This document shows positions 52,474-60,830 of a stretch of 64,000 bases of DNA, piece by piece; the stretch's first letter is position 1; each line of letters opens with the position of its first letter. Both the position numbers and the translations under genes were made by a program. Under the pieces are notes generated by a model. The model had not been told where the DNA came from. It saw only the letters and a list, made by a program, of their open reading frames with translations, and searched no databases. The DNA comes from Labilithrix sp. GTDB lineage: Bacteria; Myxococcota_A; Polyangia; Polyangiales; Polyangiaceae. Location: positions 1 through 64,000 of the forward strand of contig JAHBWC010000006.1 in the NCBI GenBank assembly GCA_019637225.1, written 5' to 3'.

Positions 52474-54113
52474 GAGGCGTGGTTCTCGCGCATGCGCCGG
52501 AGATACGTCCGCTGCACCTGCGCCGGATCGAGCCGCAGGTACTTCGCGAGCTCCGTGACGAACCCGCGGACGTACACGATCGCCGGGAGGTGGGCGTAGA
52601 CCTCGTCCTCGAGCGCGAGGAGGTGCGCCTTCGAGATCTTCGTCCGCGAGCTGATCTCGGCGATCTCGATGCCCTGCGACTCGCGCACCTTGCGCAGCAG
52701 CGGGCCGGTGAACTCGGTGTCGGGGCCGATCTCGCGCGCGAGCTCGCTCTGGAGCATGAGCTGCTCGGCCGCGAGCGCCGGGCGCTGCACCGAGAGCGCG
52801 TCCGGACGGTCGACGTCCGGCTCCGGGAACATCGACAGGTCGTATGCGCGCCTCCGCACCGGATCGAGCAACGTGTCGTGGGCCTCGTCGACGCGCCCCT
52901 GCGCCACGGCGAGCTCCTTGTCGTCGAGCAGCGAGGAGGTCGCGAGCCCGCCCGTCGCGTAGATCTCGCGTTGCCGCTTGAAGGCGCGGCGCACCTCTTC
53001 GTCGTTCGACGAGCGGCCGATGCCGAGCACCGCGTAGTGGTCCGGCGGCGCCAGCACGGGCGTGAGCGGCGCCGGCGGCTCCTTCGGCTCGGGCTTGGCG
53101 GCCGTCAGCGCGACGACGCGGCGCGCGATGCGCTCGATGTTCCGCGCGGCCTTGGAGGTCGGGCTGTCGACGAGGAGCGGCTTTCGGCGGCGCACGGTGA
53201 GCCAGACCGTGTCGTCGTGCTCGACCCATCCGAGCTCGTCGAGCGTCACGCCGTAGTGCCGCTTCGCGAGCCCGCTCATCGCGCCGGCGAGCTCGAGGTC
53301 GGTCCGGACGCGCGTCTGGTTCACCGTCAAGTGGAGGTGCATCCGCGTCGCCTCCGCCCACGCGAGCTCGGCGAGCGTGCGATCGGTCTTCGCCAGGAGG
53401 CGGATGACCTCGAGCGGGGAGGGGAGGCGTCCGATCTCCTTGATGGCGCGGTCGACGAGCGAGAGGCGGAAGCGGTCGCGCACGAGCGCGCGACGGAGCT
53501 TCCGGCGATAGGCCGCGCGGACGAAGCGGTAGGTCGCCTCGATCGCGGGCGGCTCGGGGACCGTGACGCAGATCGCGATGTCGGCGGCGAGCATCACGTC
53601 GAGCGCGAGGTGGGCGTTTCCGGGCCCGACGTCGACGACGAGGTAGTCGGCCGGGAGCGCTCGCAGGCGGCTCAGCCAGCGGCTCTTGCGCCCGGCGCGG
53701 AGCTGCAGCGGCGGATCGATGGCGTCGTGCGGACCGGGCAAGATCGACAGGCCGGGCACGAATGTCGGGACGAGCGCCTTCGCGAGCTCTTCGGTCGTGT
53801 CGTCCGCCGGCGGGTTCGCGTGCGCGGTGACGCCGAACTGCGCGTGCAGGTTCGCGCCGGTGGGATCGAGATCCACGAGGATGACGCTCTTGCCGAGCTG
53901 CGCGAAGTAGACGGCGAGGTTCTGCGCGACGAGGCTCTTGCCCGCGCCGCCACGACCGCCGCCGACGGCGAGCATGCGGCGCGCGCCGCGCGTGCCTTCG
54001 AGCTCGGCGAGCGAGTCCGGCCCGAGCACGGGAGGAGCGGAGCTCGAGTCGGAGACGGAGGACCCCGGCGCGCCACTCGGCCGCCGGCTCGGAGGGGGAA
54101 AACTCTCGGTCAA
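52470..54113 (-). CDS. MinD/ParA-like ATPase fused to a J-like domain and a RodZ-type HTH
   Basis: 547 residues from TTG 54113. A Ser/Pro-rich leader (1-45) precedes a deviant Walker A, AVGGGRGGAGKSLVA (Lys59), VILVDLDPTGANLH and DYLVVDVGPG: a MinD/FlhG-type ATPase to about residue 330. Then DHYAVLGIGRSSNDEEVRRA is a J-domain start, but the HPD triad needed for Hsp70 stimulation is missing. The end (about 470-547) has LLRKVRESQGIEIAEISSRT and LLALEDEVYAHLP, then YVRGFVTELAKYLRLD, the HTH_25 of RodZ. This combination suggests positioning of an envelope or motility machine. It is coupled to its two neighbours. Confidence 0.85.
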   Translation of the reverse strand: MTESFPPPSRRPSGAPGSSVSDSSSAPPVLGPDSLAELEGTRGARRMLAVGGGRGGAGKSLVAQNLAVYFAQLGKSVILVDLDPTGANLHAQFGVTAHANPPADDTTEELAKALVPTFVPGLSILPGPHDAIDPPLQLRAGRKSRWLSRLRALPADYLVVDVGPGNAHLALDVMLAADIAICVTVPEPPAIEATYRFVRAAYRRKLRRALVRDRFRLSLVDRAIKEIGRLPSPLEVIRLLAKTDRTLAELAWAEATRMHLHLTVNQTRVRTDLELAGAMSGLAKRHYGVTLDELGWVEHDDTVWLTVRRRKPLLVDSPTSKAARNIERIARRVVALTAAKPEPKEPPAPLTPVLAPPDHYAVLGIGRSSNDEEVRRAFKRQREIYATGGLATSSLLDDKELAVAQGRVDEAHDTLLDPVRRRAYDLSMFPEPDVDRPDALSVQRPALAAEQLMLQSELAREIGPDTEFTGPLLRKVRESQGIEIAEISSRTKISKAHLLALEDEVYAHLPAIVYVRGFVTELAKYLRLDPAQVQRTYLRRMRENHAS

Positions 54114-54946
54114 CGTCCTTGGCTCCCGACCGCCCCACGTGCCATCCGAGCTCGACGAAGAAGGCCGAAGATCCGCGCGGCGAGCTCGGGCGTGCGGAAC
54201 GGCTTCGGCAGAAAATCGTCGCCGCCGCTCGCGAACGCGTCGACGACGTCACGCGACGTGGGCTTGCTCGACAAGAAGAGCACCGGGATGTCCGCGATGC
54301 GCGCGTCGCCGCGGAGCTTGCCGACGAACGCCCGCGAGTCGCTGCCGCGGGCGTGCAGATCGAGGACGATCGCGTCGAAGGCCTGCGCGCTCATGCGCTC
54401 TTCCGCGCTCTTCGTCGTGCTCACGAGCTCGACCACGAGCCCCATCTCCGCGAGCATCGCGCGGAGCTCGCCGCCCGCGCCGCCGTCGGCGTCCACGACG
54501 AGGACCCGCGCGCCGAACGGGATGCGGCTCGACTCGATCGGCGTCGACGCCGGGATGTCGTCGAGGCGCCGCGAGCGCGGCGGGGCCTCGCTCACCGCCG
54601 GAAGCGCCGGCGCCTCGGAGGCGATCGCGATCCTCCCGGACGACGTCGGGCCGGCCGACGGCCGCGCGGCGCGCATGTGCTCGCTCCGCGCCGCGACGAA
54701 CCCGACGAGGCGGTCCCAGTCGCGGCGCTCGAACTCGAGGTGCGTATCGCCTGCCGCGCGGACGCCGCGCGCGGCGGCCGCCGTGGCGCGGCGCCGCGAC
54801 CCGATCTCGAAGATCGCGAGGACCCACTCGCCGTCCCCCACGGTCTCGCCCTCGGGGAGAGGGAGCGAGCCACGGGTCTCGGACAGCGCGCCGGAGAGGG
54901 CGGCGATGTCGAGATAGCGAAACACCACGCTACGCAAGGTGGGCAA
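54110..54946 (-). CDS. Receiver-domain protein with possible PilZ-like N-terminus
   Basis: 278 residues from TTG 54946 (GTG 54928 is an alternative; neither has a strong ribosome site). Residues about 1-95 might be PilZ-like (SLPLPEGETVGDGEWVLAI), weakly supported. After a linker, a receiver domain: ARVLVVDADGGAG, phospho-acceptor Asp in AIVLDLHARG, VLFLSSKP and FLPKPFRTPEL. There is no output domain after it. Its stop overlaps the TTG of the MinD-like gene (TTGA), so it heads the three-gene unit and may gate it through c-di-GMP and phosphorylation. Confidence 0.75.
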   Translation of the reverse strand: MPTLRSVVFRYLDIAALSGALSETRGSLPLPEGETVGDGEWVLAIFEIGSRRRATAAAARGVRAAGDTHLEFERRDWDRLVGFVAARSEHMRAARPSAGPTSSGRIAIASEAPALPAVSEAPPRSRRLDDIPASTPIESSRIPFGARVLVVDADGGAGGELRAMLAEMGLVVELVSTTKSAEERMSAQAFDAIVLDLHARGSDSRAFVGKLRGDARIADIPVLFLSSKPTSRDVVDAFASGGDDFLPKPFRTPELAARIFGLLRRARMARGAVGSQGR

Positions 54947-55116
54947 TGTCTAGCCGCGGACGGCGGCCCACGCAAAGCCCATGAAGTCGGCGCGGCAGCG
55001 CCGGCGCGGCGGGCGAGGCGGCCCCTGCCGGCGGTGGTCGGCCGCCCCGTCGCGGCGAGGAGAAGACGCGGGGTCCCCATGTCCCGACGCTTTTGGTAAG
55101 CTCCCGCCGCGATCCC

Positions 55117-56118
55117 ATGGCAATGAAAGCACTATCTGCCGTAATTCTCGGGGCTTTTGCGCTTTCCGGGTCGACCTGCGGGAAGTCGACCGAGGAGCCC
55201 ACCAAGGACAAGGCCGGGCCCGACGCGCCTGTGGTCGTGCTCGAGGGGATCGACACCAACGCGCTGACGCAGCGGGAGAAGAAGGAGTGGAGCTCGTACG
55301 TCTCCGAGTTCATCTCTCCCTGCCCGAGCGTCCCCGTCCCGATCGCCCAGTGCGTGAAGGAGAAGCGCGAGTGCGACAAGTGCGCGCCCGCGGCGAAGTA
55401 CCTCGTCAAGCTCGTCAAGGACGGCATGCCGCGCGAGCCGCTCGAGAAGAGCTACAAGAACCGCTTCGATCCCGACAAGGTCAAGAACGTCCCGCTCGAC
55501 GGCTCGCCGACGAAGGGGCCCGAGAGCGCGCCGCTCACGATCGTCGAGTTCGCCGACTTCCAGTGCCCGCACTGCGGCCAGTTCGCGCCGGTGCTCGACA
55601 GGGTCGTCGAGAGCCGCAAGAGCGAGGTCCGGTTCGCCTACAAGTTCTACGTCCTCGGGAAGTTCCCGAACTCCGAGAACGCCGCCCGCGCCGCGATCGC
55701 CGCTGGCAAGCAGGGCAAGTTCTGGGAGATGCACCACATGATCTTCGCCAACCAGGAGAACCTGAGCCAGCAGGGGCTCGACAGCATGGCGAAGGAGCTC
55801 GGCCTCGACGTGGGGCGTCTCCACGCGGACATGCAGGCGCCGGACACCGCCGAGCGCATCGCGAAGGACAAGAAGCTCGGCGAGGACCTCAAGGTCGAGG
55901 GCACGCCGGCGATCTACATCAACGGGCGCCAGTTCGACGGCCACCAGGATCTGAACGAGTGGCTGAACCTCGAGCTCACGATGATGGGCAAGCAGCCCGC
56001 GCCCCCCTCGACGGCGGCGGCGGGCGACGCCGGCGCGAAGACCGGCGAGGCCGGCGCGAAGGCCGTCGACGCGGGCACGAAGGCGCCCGCGGCCCCCGCG
56101 AGCGCGCCGAAGCCGTGA
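55117..56118 (+). CDS. DsbA-like thioredoxin-fold lipoprotein
   Basis: 333 residues from ATG 55117 (ATG 55123 is also possible). Lipobox-like GSTC after a short signal peptide. A linker region with CPSVPVPIAQC and KRECDKCAP is followed at about residue 145 by a thioredoxin-fold DsbA domain, TIVEFADFQCPHCGQFAPVL with redox site CPHC, and cis-Pro loop GTPAIYIN. The tail is Ala/Asp/Lys low complexity (GDAGAKTGEAGAK). It should oxidise or isomerise disulphides of exported proteins, which are numerous in this window. Confidence 0.9.
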   Translation: MAMKALSAVILGAFALSGSTCGKSTEEPTKDKAGPDAPVVVLEGIDTNALTQREKKEWSSYVSEFISPCPSVPVPIAQCVKEKRECDKCAPAAKYLVKLVKDGMPREPLEKSYKNRFDPDKVKNVPLDGSPTKGPESAPLTIVEFADFQCPHCGQFAPVLDRVVESRKSEVRFAYKFYVLGKFPNSENAARAAIAAGKQGKFWEMHHMIFANQENLSQQGLDSMAKELGLDVGRLHADMQAPDTAERIAKDKKLGEDLKVEGTPAIYINGRQFDGHQDLNEWLNLELTMMGKQPAPPSTAAAGDAGAKTGEAGAKAVDAGTKAPAAPASAPKP

Positions 56119-56128
56119 GGCAGGCCCG

Positions 56129-56869
56129 GTGACCCGCGCGCTGGGTGACGGGTGCGGCTGCTTCCCGACGGGGCGGCACTACCCCGGGATCGCGCACCTG
56201 CTCAAGGTCGCGATCCGCGGCCTGGCGGAGGGCTTCGCGCAGGACGCCGCGTGGCAGGACCTCGACGTCGCGCTCCTCGACGTCGAGACCACCGGTCGCG
56301 ACGCTTCGGTCGATCGCGTCGTCGAGGTCGGCATCGTGGTAGGCCGCAACGGCGACGTCGTCGCCCGCTACAACTGGCTCATTCATCCGGGCATGCCCAT
56401 CCCGGCCGAGGTCACGGCCATCCACGGCATCACCGACGAGATGGTGAAGGACAAGCCGCGCTTCGAGGACGTCGCCTCCGAGATCGCGCAGGCCCTCCGC
56501 GGCTGCGTGCCGGCCGCGTACAACGCGCTGTTCGACCGTGCGTTCATGATGGGCGAGTTCGCGCGCGCGAAGGCCGACACGACGGGGATCCCGGCGCTCA
56601 CGCGCGACGTCGAGTGGGTCGATCCCCTCGTGTGGGCGCGCGACATCCAGCACGACGAGAAGTCCCGCTCTCTCGGCGACGTCGCCGCGCGCCTCGGCGT
56701 GAAGCTCGAACAGGCGCACCGCGCGAGCGACGACGCCGAGGCCGCGCTCCGCGTCATGTACGCGCTCGGCCGCGATCCTCGCGTCCCGAGGGCCTACGGC
56801 GCGATGGTTCAAGAGCAGCGGCGTCTCTCGCAGGCGCAGGCCGATCAGCGCCGCATGTGGCGGAGCTAG
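56129..56869 (+). CDS. DnaQ-like 3'-5' exonuclease
   Basis: 246 residues from a GTG start 10 bp after the DsbA gene. DEDDh motifs: ALLDVETTGRD, AIHGITDEMV, PAAYNALFDRAFM and AHRASDDAEAAL. No polymerase or helicase is fused. It may proofread or degrade single-stranded DNA or RNA. It differs from the DnaQ-WYL protein in this window by lacking the C-terminal domain. Probably co-transcribed with the preceding lipoprotein gene. Confidence 0.9.
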   Translation: MTRALGDGCGCFPTGRHYPGIAHLLKVAIRGLAEGFAQDAAWQDLDVALLDVETTGRDASVDRVVEVGIVVGRNGDVVARYNWLIHPGMPIPAEVTAIHGITDEMVKDKPRFEDVASEIAQALRGCVPAAYNALFDRAFMMGEFARAKADTTGIPALTRDVEWVDPLVWARDIQHDEKSRSLGDVAARLGVKLEQAHRASDDAEAALRVMYALGRDPRVPRAYGAMVQEQRRLSQAQADQRRMWRS

Positions 56870-57258
56870 GACGCTGACGGCGCCGCCCGAGCGCGAGCCC
56901 GACGGACGATCGCACCTCGCGCCCGCGCGACTCCGCGCGGGAGCGCAGCCTCGGCATGCGGAGCGCGAGTCGCCTTCCGTGACGCGCAACGAGCGAGCGT
57001 TCGAGCGCTCGACATGCGTTTAGTACGTGAGCCTTACGCGCGCGTCGGCTTTCACAGACACGCGTTTGTAGAGGTGACGCGTCGCGCAAGCTTCCCTATA
57101 TTCGCGGCTCCCCGCTTTCCCCCTTCCCGCGGAGCCCAAGTACTGGGCTCTTCTCTCCAGCGCCGCAGGCATTCTCTAGAACCCCATGTGTCCCATGGGG
57201 TTACCGGCTTTCCCCGCCCGGCGGGGACGAACGCGCGGCGGTCAGACGTGAGGCACCC
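56870..57258 (+). promoter_or_regulatory. Intergenic region and structured leader of citrate synthase
   Basis: A 389-bp region without a gene. A possible promoter has GTGACG (57074-57079), a 17-bp spacer and TATATT (57097-57102). Downstream are three consecutive hairpins: 57132-57150 (7-bp arms GAGCCCA/TGGGCTC), 57180-57202 (perfect 9-bp arms AACCCCATG/CATGGGGTT, 5-nt loop) and 57212-57226 (6-bp arms CCCCGC/GCGGGG). The last ends 32 bp before the start codon. The rest (56870-57060) is GC-rich with nothing recognised. Confidence 0.6.
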
Positions 57259-58548
57259 ATGAGCGACAAGGTCGAAATCAAACTCAAGGACTCGACGTTC
57301 GAGGCACCCGTCATCGTGGGCACGGAGAACGAACGGGCGATCGACATCGCGAACCTGCGCAACAAGACGGGGCTCGTCACGCTCGACCCGGCGTTCATGA
57401 ACACCGCGTCGACGAAGAGCGCGATCACCTTCCTCGACGGAGAGAAGGGCGTCCTCCGCTACCGCGGGATCCCGATCGAGCAGCTCGCCGAGAAGTCGAA
57501 CTTCGTCGAGACCGCCTACCTGCTCATCTACGGAGAGCTGCCGACGAAGCCCGAGCTCGAGCGCTTCCGCAGGCTCCTCACGCGCCACTCGCTCATCCAC
57601 GAGGACATGAAGCACTTCTTCGACGGCTTCCCGTCGACGGCCCACCCGATGGCCGTGCTCTCGTCGATGGTCTGCTCCCTCTCCACGTATTACCCGGAGG
57701 AGCACGACATCAACGACAAGGACAAGATGGACGTCACCATCGCCCGCCTCATCTCGAAGGTGCGGACGATCGCGGCGTACGCCTACAAGAAGTCGATCGG
57801 GCACCCGTTCATCTACCCGCAGAACAACCTCAAGTACGTCGCGAACTTCATGCAGATGATGTTCGCGGTGCCCTCGGAGCCGTACGAGGTCGACCCCGAG
57901 GTCGAGGCGGCGATGAACCTCCTCTTCATCCTCCACGCCGACCACGAGCAGAACTGCTCGACGTCGACGGTGCGCCTCGTCGGCAGCTCGCGCGCGAACC
58001 TCTTCGCGTCGGTCGCCGCGGGCATCCTCGCGCTCTGGGGCCCGCTGCACGGCGGCGCGAACCAGGAAGTGATCGAGATGCTCGACACGATCCAGGCCGA
58101 CGGCGGCAACGTGAAGAAGTTCGTCGACCTCGCGAAGGACAAGAACTCGAACTTCCGCCTCATGGGCTTCGGCCACCGCGTCTACAAGAACTTCGATCCG
58201 CGCGCGAAGCTCATCAAGGCCGCCGCCGATCGCGTCCTCAAGAAGCTCGGCGTCAACGATCCGCTCCTCGACATCGCGAAGGAGCTCGAGGAGGCCGCGC
58301 TCAAGGACAGCTACTTCGTCGAGCGCAAGCTCTACCCGAACGTCGACTTCTACTCGGGCATCATCTATCGCGCGCTCGGCTTCCCGACGACGATGTTCAC
58401 GGTGCTCTTCGCGATCGGGCGCCTGCCCGGCTGGATCGCCCACTGGAAGGAGATGATGGAGGACACGTCGACGAAGATCGGCCGTCCCCGTCAGATCTAC
58501 ACGGGGCCGACCGAGCGTTCGTACGTCGCGATCGACCAGCGCAAGTAG
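57259..58548 (+). CDS. gltA: Citrate synthase
   Basis: 429 residues, type II length. Catalytic and binding motifs are intact: NCSTSTVRLVGSS, ALWGPLHGGANQEVIEML (first catalytic His region), MGFGHRVYKNFDPRAKL (second His) and the Asp region DSYFVERKLYPNVDFYSG. It condenses oxaloacetate and acetyl-CoA to citrate. The long structured leader suggests post-transcriptional control. It is convergent with the prepilin peptidase gene. Confidence 0.97.
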   Translation: MSDKVEIKLKDSTFEAPVIVGTENERAIDIANLRNKTGLVTLDPAFMNTASTKSAITFLDGEKGVLRYRGIPIEQLAEKSNFVETAYLLIYGELPTKPELERFRRLLTRHSLIHEDMKHFFDGFPSTAHPMAVLSSMVCSLSTYYPEEHDINDKDKMDVTIARLISKVRTIAAYAYKKSIGHPFIYPQNNLKYVANFMQMMFAVPSEPYEVDPEVEAAMNLLFILHADHEQNCSTSTVRLVGSSRANLFASVAAGILALWGPLHGGANQEVIEMLDTIQADGGNVKKFVDLAKDKNSNFRLMGFGHRVYKNFDPRAKLIKAAADRVLKKLGVNDPLLDIAKELEEAALKDSYFVERKLYPNVDFYSGIIYRALGFPTTMFTVLFAIGRLPGWIAHWKEMMEDTSTKIGRPRQIYTGPTERSYVAIDQRK

Positions 58549-58566
58549 ACGCGGCATCGCCTCGAG

Positions 58567-58597
58567 CGCCGTGCCCGCGGGAGGGGGAGGCACGGCG
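58567..58597. terminator. Hairpin between citrate synthase and prepilin peptidase
   Basis: Perfect 9-bp arms CGCCGTGCC (58567-58575) and GGCACGGCG (58589-58597) around a 13-nt purine-rich loop, in a 75-bp gap between convergent stops. It lacks a U-run but can terminate in GC-rich contexts. Confidence 0.6.
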
Positions 58598-58623
58598 CGG
58601 GCGATCTCGTCGTCACGGGGCCA

Positions 58624-59763
58624 TCAGAGGACGGGCCACAAGAACGGGAGGAGCTTCTCTTTCAGCCATTCGCCTGCGAAGAGCAGCTCGAGGATGGCGA
58701 GGATGAGGAAGGGCCCGAAGGGGATCCTCGCGCGGGGCGCCGCGTCGCTCGCGTCCTCGCCCTCGGTCGTCGCGCTCGCGTCCTCGCCCTCGGTCGTCGC
58801 GCCCTCGCCCTCGGTCGTCGCACCGTCGCGCTCGCTCGTCGCGTCCCGGCGCCCGCCCGCGTCGTGGCTCTCCTCCGCCGCGCCGAAGAGGCGGCCGAAG
58901 AAGCGCACGATGAACGCGTCGTTCCCGTCCTCCGTGAGCGGGTCCTCGGCGAGCGCCTTCTTCGCCTCCTCGTCGCCCGCGGCCGCGGCCTTCTCGAGCT
59001 CGGCGATGTCCTCGAGGACGGCCGCGGGCAAGGTCGGCTCGATGCCGAGGAGGCGCGTCACGCCCGCGTAGACCGAGCCCTGCACCGCGCCCGCGAGGAG
59101 CGTGAAGAGGGCTCCCGGCCACCCGAACCACGCGCCCGCGAGCGCGAGGAGCTTGGCGTCGCCGAGGCCCATCCCCGTCCGGCCGAGCAGGCCCTTGTAG
59201 AGAAAGATGAACGGGATGAAGATCCCGAAGAACCCGGCCGCCGCGCCCGCGATCGACGACATCGTCCCGAGCCCCCGCAGCGACGCGGTGAAGACGCCGA
59301 CGATCGCGCCGCCGATCGTGATCGAGTCGGGCAAGAACATGTGCTCCGCGTCGATGAACGCCGCCGCGACGAGCCCGAGGCACAGCGCGAAGTCGGCGAC
59401 GTAGATCGCCGCCGCGTGGCCGATCGAGGTCGAGCCCGGGAGGTTCAGGACGATCACCTCGAGGATCGCGAGCGAGAGCGCCCCTCCGATGAGCTCGACG
59501 AGCGGGTACCTCGGGCTCATCCGCGCGCCACAGCAGCGGGCCCGTCCGCGGAGGATGACGTACGAGAGGACGGGGACGTTGTCGTAGGCCTCGACGGGCT
59601 TGCCGCAGCCGGGGCAGTGCGAGGCCGGCCTCACGACGCTCATCTCGCGCGGCACGCGGTAGATGACGACGTTGAGGAAGCTCCCCCAGAGCAGGCCGAA
59701 GACGAAGACCGAGCTCCGGACCAGCCAGAGCGGGACTATCGAGAGGAGCTCGTCGAGGCGCAT
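58624..59763 (-). CDS. pilD: Prepilin leader peptidase/N-methyltransferase with an acidic insertion
   Basis: 379 residues from ATG 59763; the frame extends further but has no supporting start. First TM segment FVFGLLWGSFLNVVIYRVP, then the zinc-binding Cys motif HCPGCGKPVEAYDNVP and ARCCGARMSPRYPLVE, and catalytic Asp in AAFIDAEHMFLPD and GMGLGDAKLLALAGAWFG. These are the peptidase and methylase parts of PilD/type-IV pilus systems. Unusually, about 120 acidic residues with Glu-Gly/Ala-Ser-Thr repeats (ATTEGE) sit between the last catalytic TM and a final C-terminal TM. It processes type IV pilins or type II secretion pseudopilins. Confidence 0.93.
   Translation of the reverse strand: MRLDELLSIVPLWLVRSSVFVFGLLWGSFLNVVIYRVPREMSVVRPASHCPGCGKPVEAYDNVPVLSYVILRGRARCCGARMSPRYPLVELIGGALSLAILEVIVLNLPGSTSIGHAAAIYVADFALCLGLVAAAFIDAEHMFLPDSITIGGAIVGVFTASLRGLGTMSSIAGAAAGFFGIFIPFIFLYKGLLGRTGMGLGDAKLLALAGAWFGWPGALFTLLAGAVQGSVYAGVTRLLGIEPTLPAAVLEDIAELEKAAAAGDEEAKKALAEDPLTEDGNDAFIVRFFGRLFGAAEESHDAGGRRDATSERDGATTEGEGATTEGEDASATTEGEDASDAAPRARIPFGPFLILAILELLFAGEWLKEKLLPFLWPVL
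58738..58830. repeat. Imperfect tandem repeat inside the prepilin peptidase gene
   Basis: The stretch CTCGCCCTCGGTCGTCGCG recurs at about 24- to 30-bp spacing (starting near 58757, 58784 and 58808), encoding the repeated Ala-Thr-Thr-Glu-Gly-Glu and Asp-Ala-Ser units of the acidic insertion. Such in-frame repeats can vary in number between strains. Confidence 0.65.
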
Positions 59764-60031
59764 CGCGTCGGGTGGGATCGGCAGTCGGCGCCGGCGCGCG
59801 GGACGCGGAGCGTGGCCGCGGCGGCTACCGTGACGAGGCGCCCATCGTAGCAGGCAGGTCGCGCCCCTGTCCGGGCCGGACGAAGCGGCGGAAACGATCG
59901 CGTGACGCGTCGGTCGCGTCGATGAGGCGGCCTGGCCGAACGCCGTGAGCGATGCGCGCGCGAAGCTCGTGCTCCTGTTGCGCGGGCGCACGGCCTGGTA
60001 CGGTGCGAGCCTTCCGCCCGCGGAAGCTCCG

Positions 60032-60703
60032 ATGCTGATCCAGGTCAACCCGCTCCACCCGGAGCCGCGCAAGATCCAGCGCGCCGTCGACGCCCTCCAG
60101 GCGGGCGAGGTCATCGGCTACCCGACGGACACCGTCTACGGGCTGGGTTGCGACATCGGGAGCAAGAAGGCCGCCGATCGGCTCTACCAGATCAAGGGAA
60201 TGGATCGGGCGCACCCGCTCGCGTTCATCTGTCCCGACCTCTCGGAGATCGCGAAGTACGCGATCGTCGACAACCAGCTCTACCGCGTCCTCAAGCGGTT
60301 CCTCCCCGGACCGTACTGCTTCATCCTCGAGGCGACGCGCGAGGTGCCGCGCCTGCTCCAGACGAAGCGCAAGACGATCGGCATTCGCGTCCCGAACCAC
60401 GAGGTCATCCGCAGCGTCGTGAGCTCGCTCGGGCGCCCGGTCATCTCGACGACGGCGCAGCGGGAAGGGGCCGAGCCGCACGTCGACGCGCGCGAGATCG
60501 ACGACGACTTCTCCGGTCTCGGCCTCGTCCTCGACGGCGGCGCGGGCGGCGTCGTCCCGACGACCGTGGTCGACCTGACGGTGCAGCCGCCGCAGATCGT
60601 CCGCGAGGGCGCCGGCGCGGTCGACGAGTTCCTCGACGAGGCCCCGCGCTCGCTTCGCGGGATGCAGTCCGACATGCGCCGCCTCAAGCAAGAGTGGTCG
60701 TAG
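60032..60703 (+). CDS. Sua5/YciO/YrdC-family protein (threonylcarbamoyl-AMP synthase-like)
   Basis: 223 residues from ATG 60032; a GTG at 59945 would add 29 unconserved residues. The start MLIQVNPLHPEPRKIQRAV matches YciO-type N-termini. The YrdC core has GEVIGYPTDTVYGLGCD, RLYQIKGMDRAHPLAFIC, FLPGPYCFILEAT, TIGIRVPNH and VISTTAQREG. In Sua5/TsaC the domain makes threonylcarbamoyl-AMP for the t6A tRNA modification; YciO's role is less certain. It lacks the Sua5 C-terminal domain, so it is of TsaC/YciO size. Confidence 0.88.
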   Translation: MLIQVNPLHPEPRKIQRAVDALQAGEVIGYPTDTVYGLGCDIGSKKAADRLYQIKGMDRAHPLAFICPDLSEIAKYAIVDNQLYRVLKRFLPGPYCFILEATREVPRLLQTKRKTIGIRVPNHEVIRSVVSSLGRPVISTTAQREGAEPHVDAREIDDDFSGLGLVLDGGAGGVVPTTVVDLTVQPPQIVREGAGAVDEFLDEAPRSLRGMQSDMRRLKQEWS

Positions 60704-60830
60704 GCGCCCGCGGGTGACCTCGGCGCCCGGCGCGGGACTATCCGCGTCGGCACGGGCGATCGACGCCGTCCGAGCCGCGCCGCGGTCTTGTGCTTGTGCT
60801 GGAAGCCCGCGCAAGCGAGTATGGGCGCCA

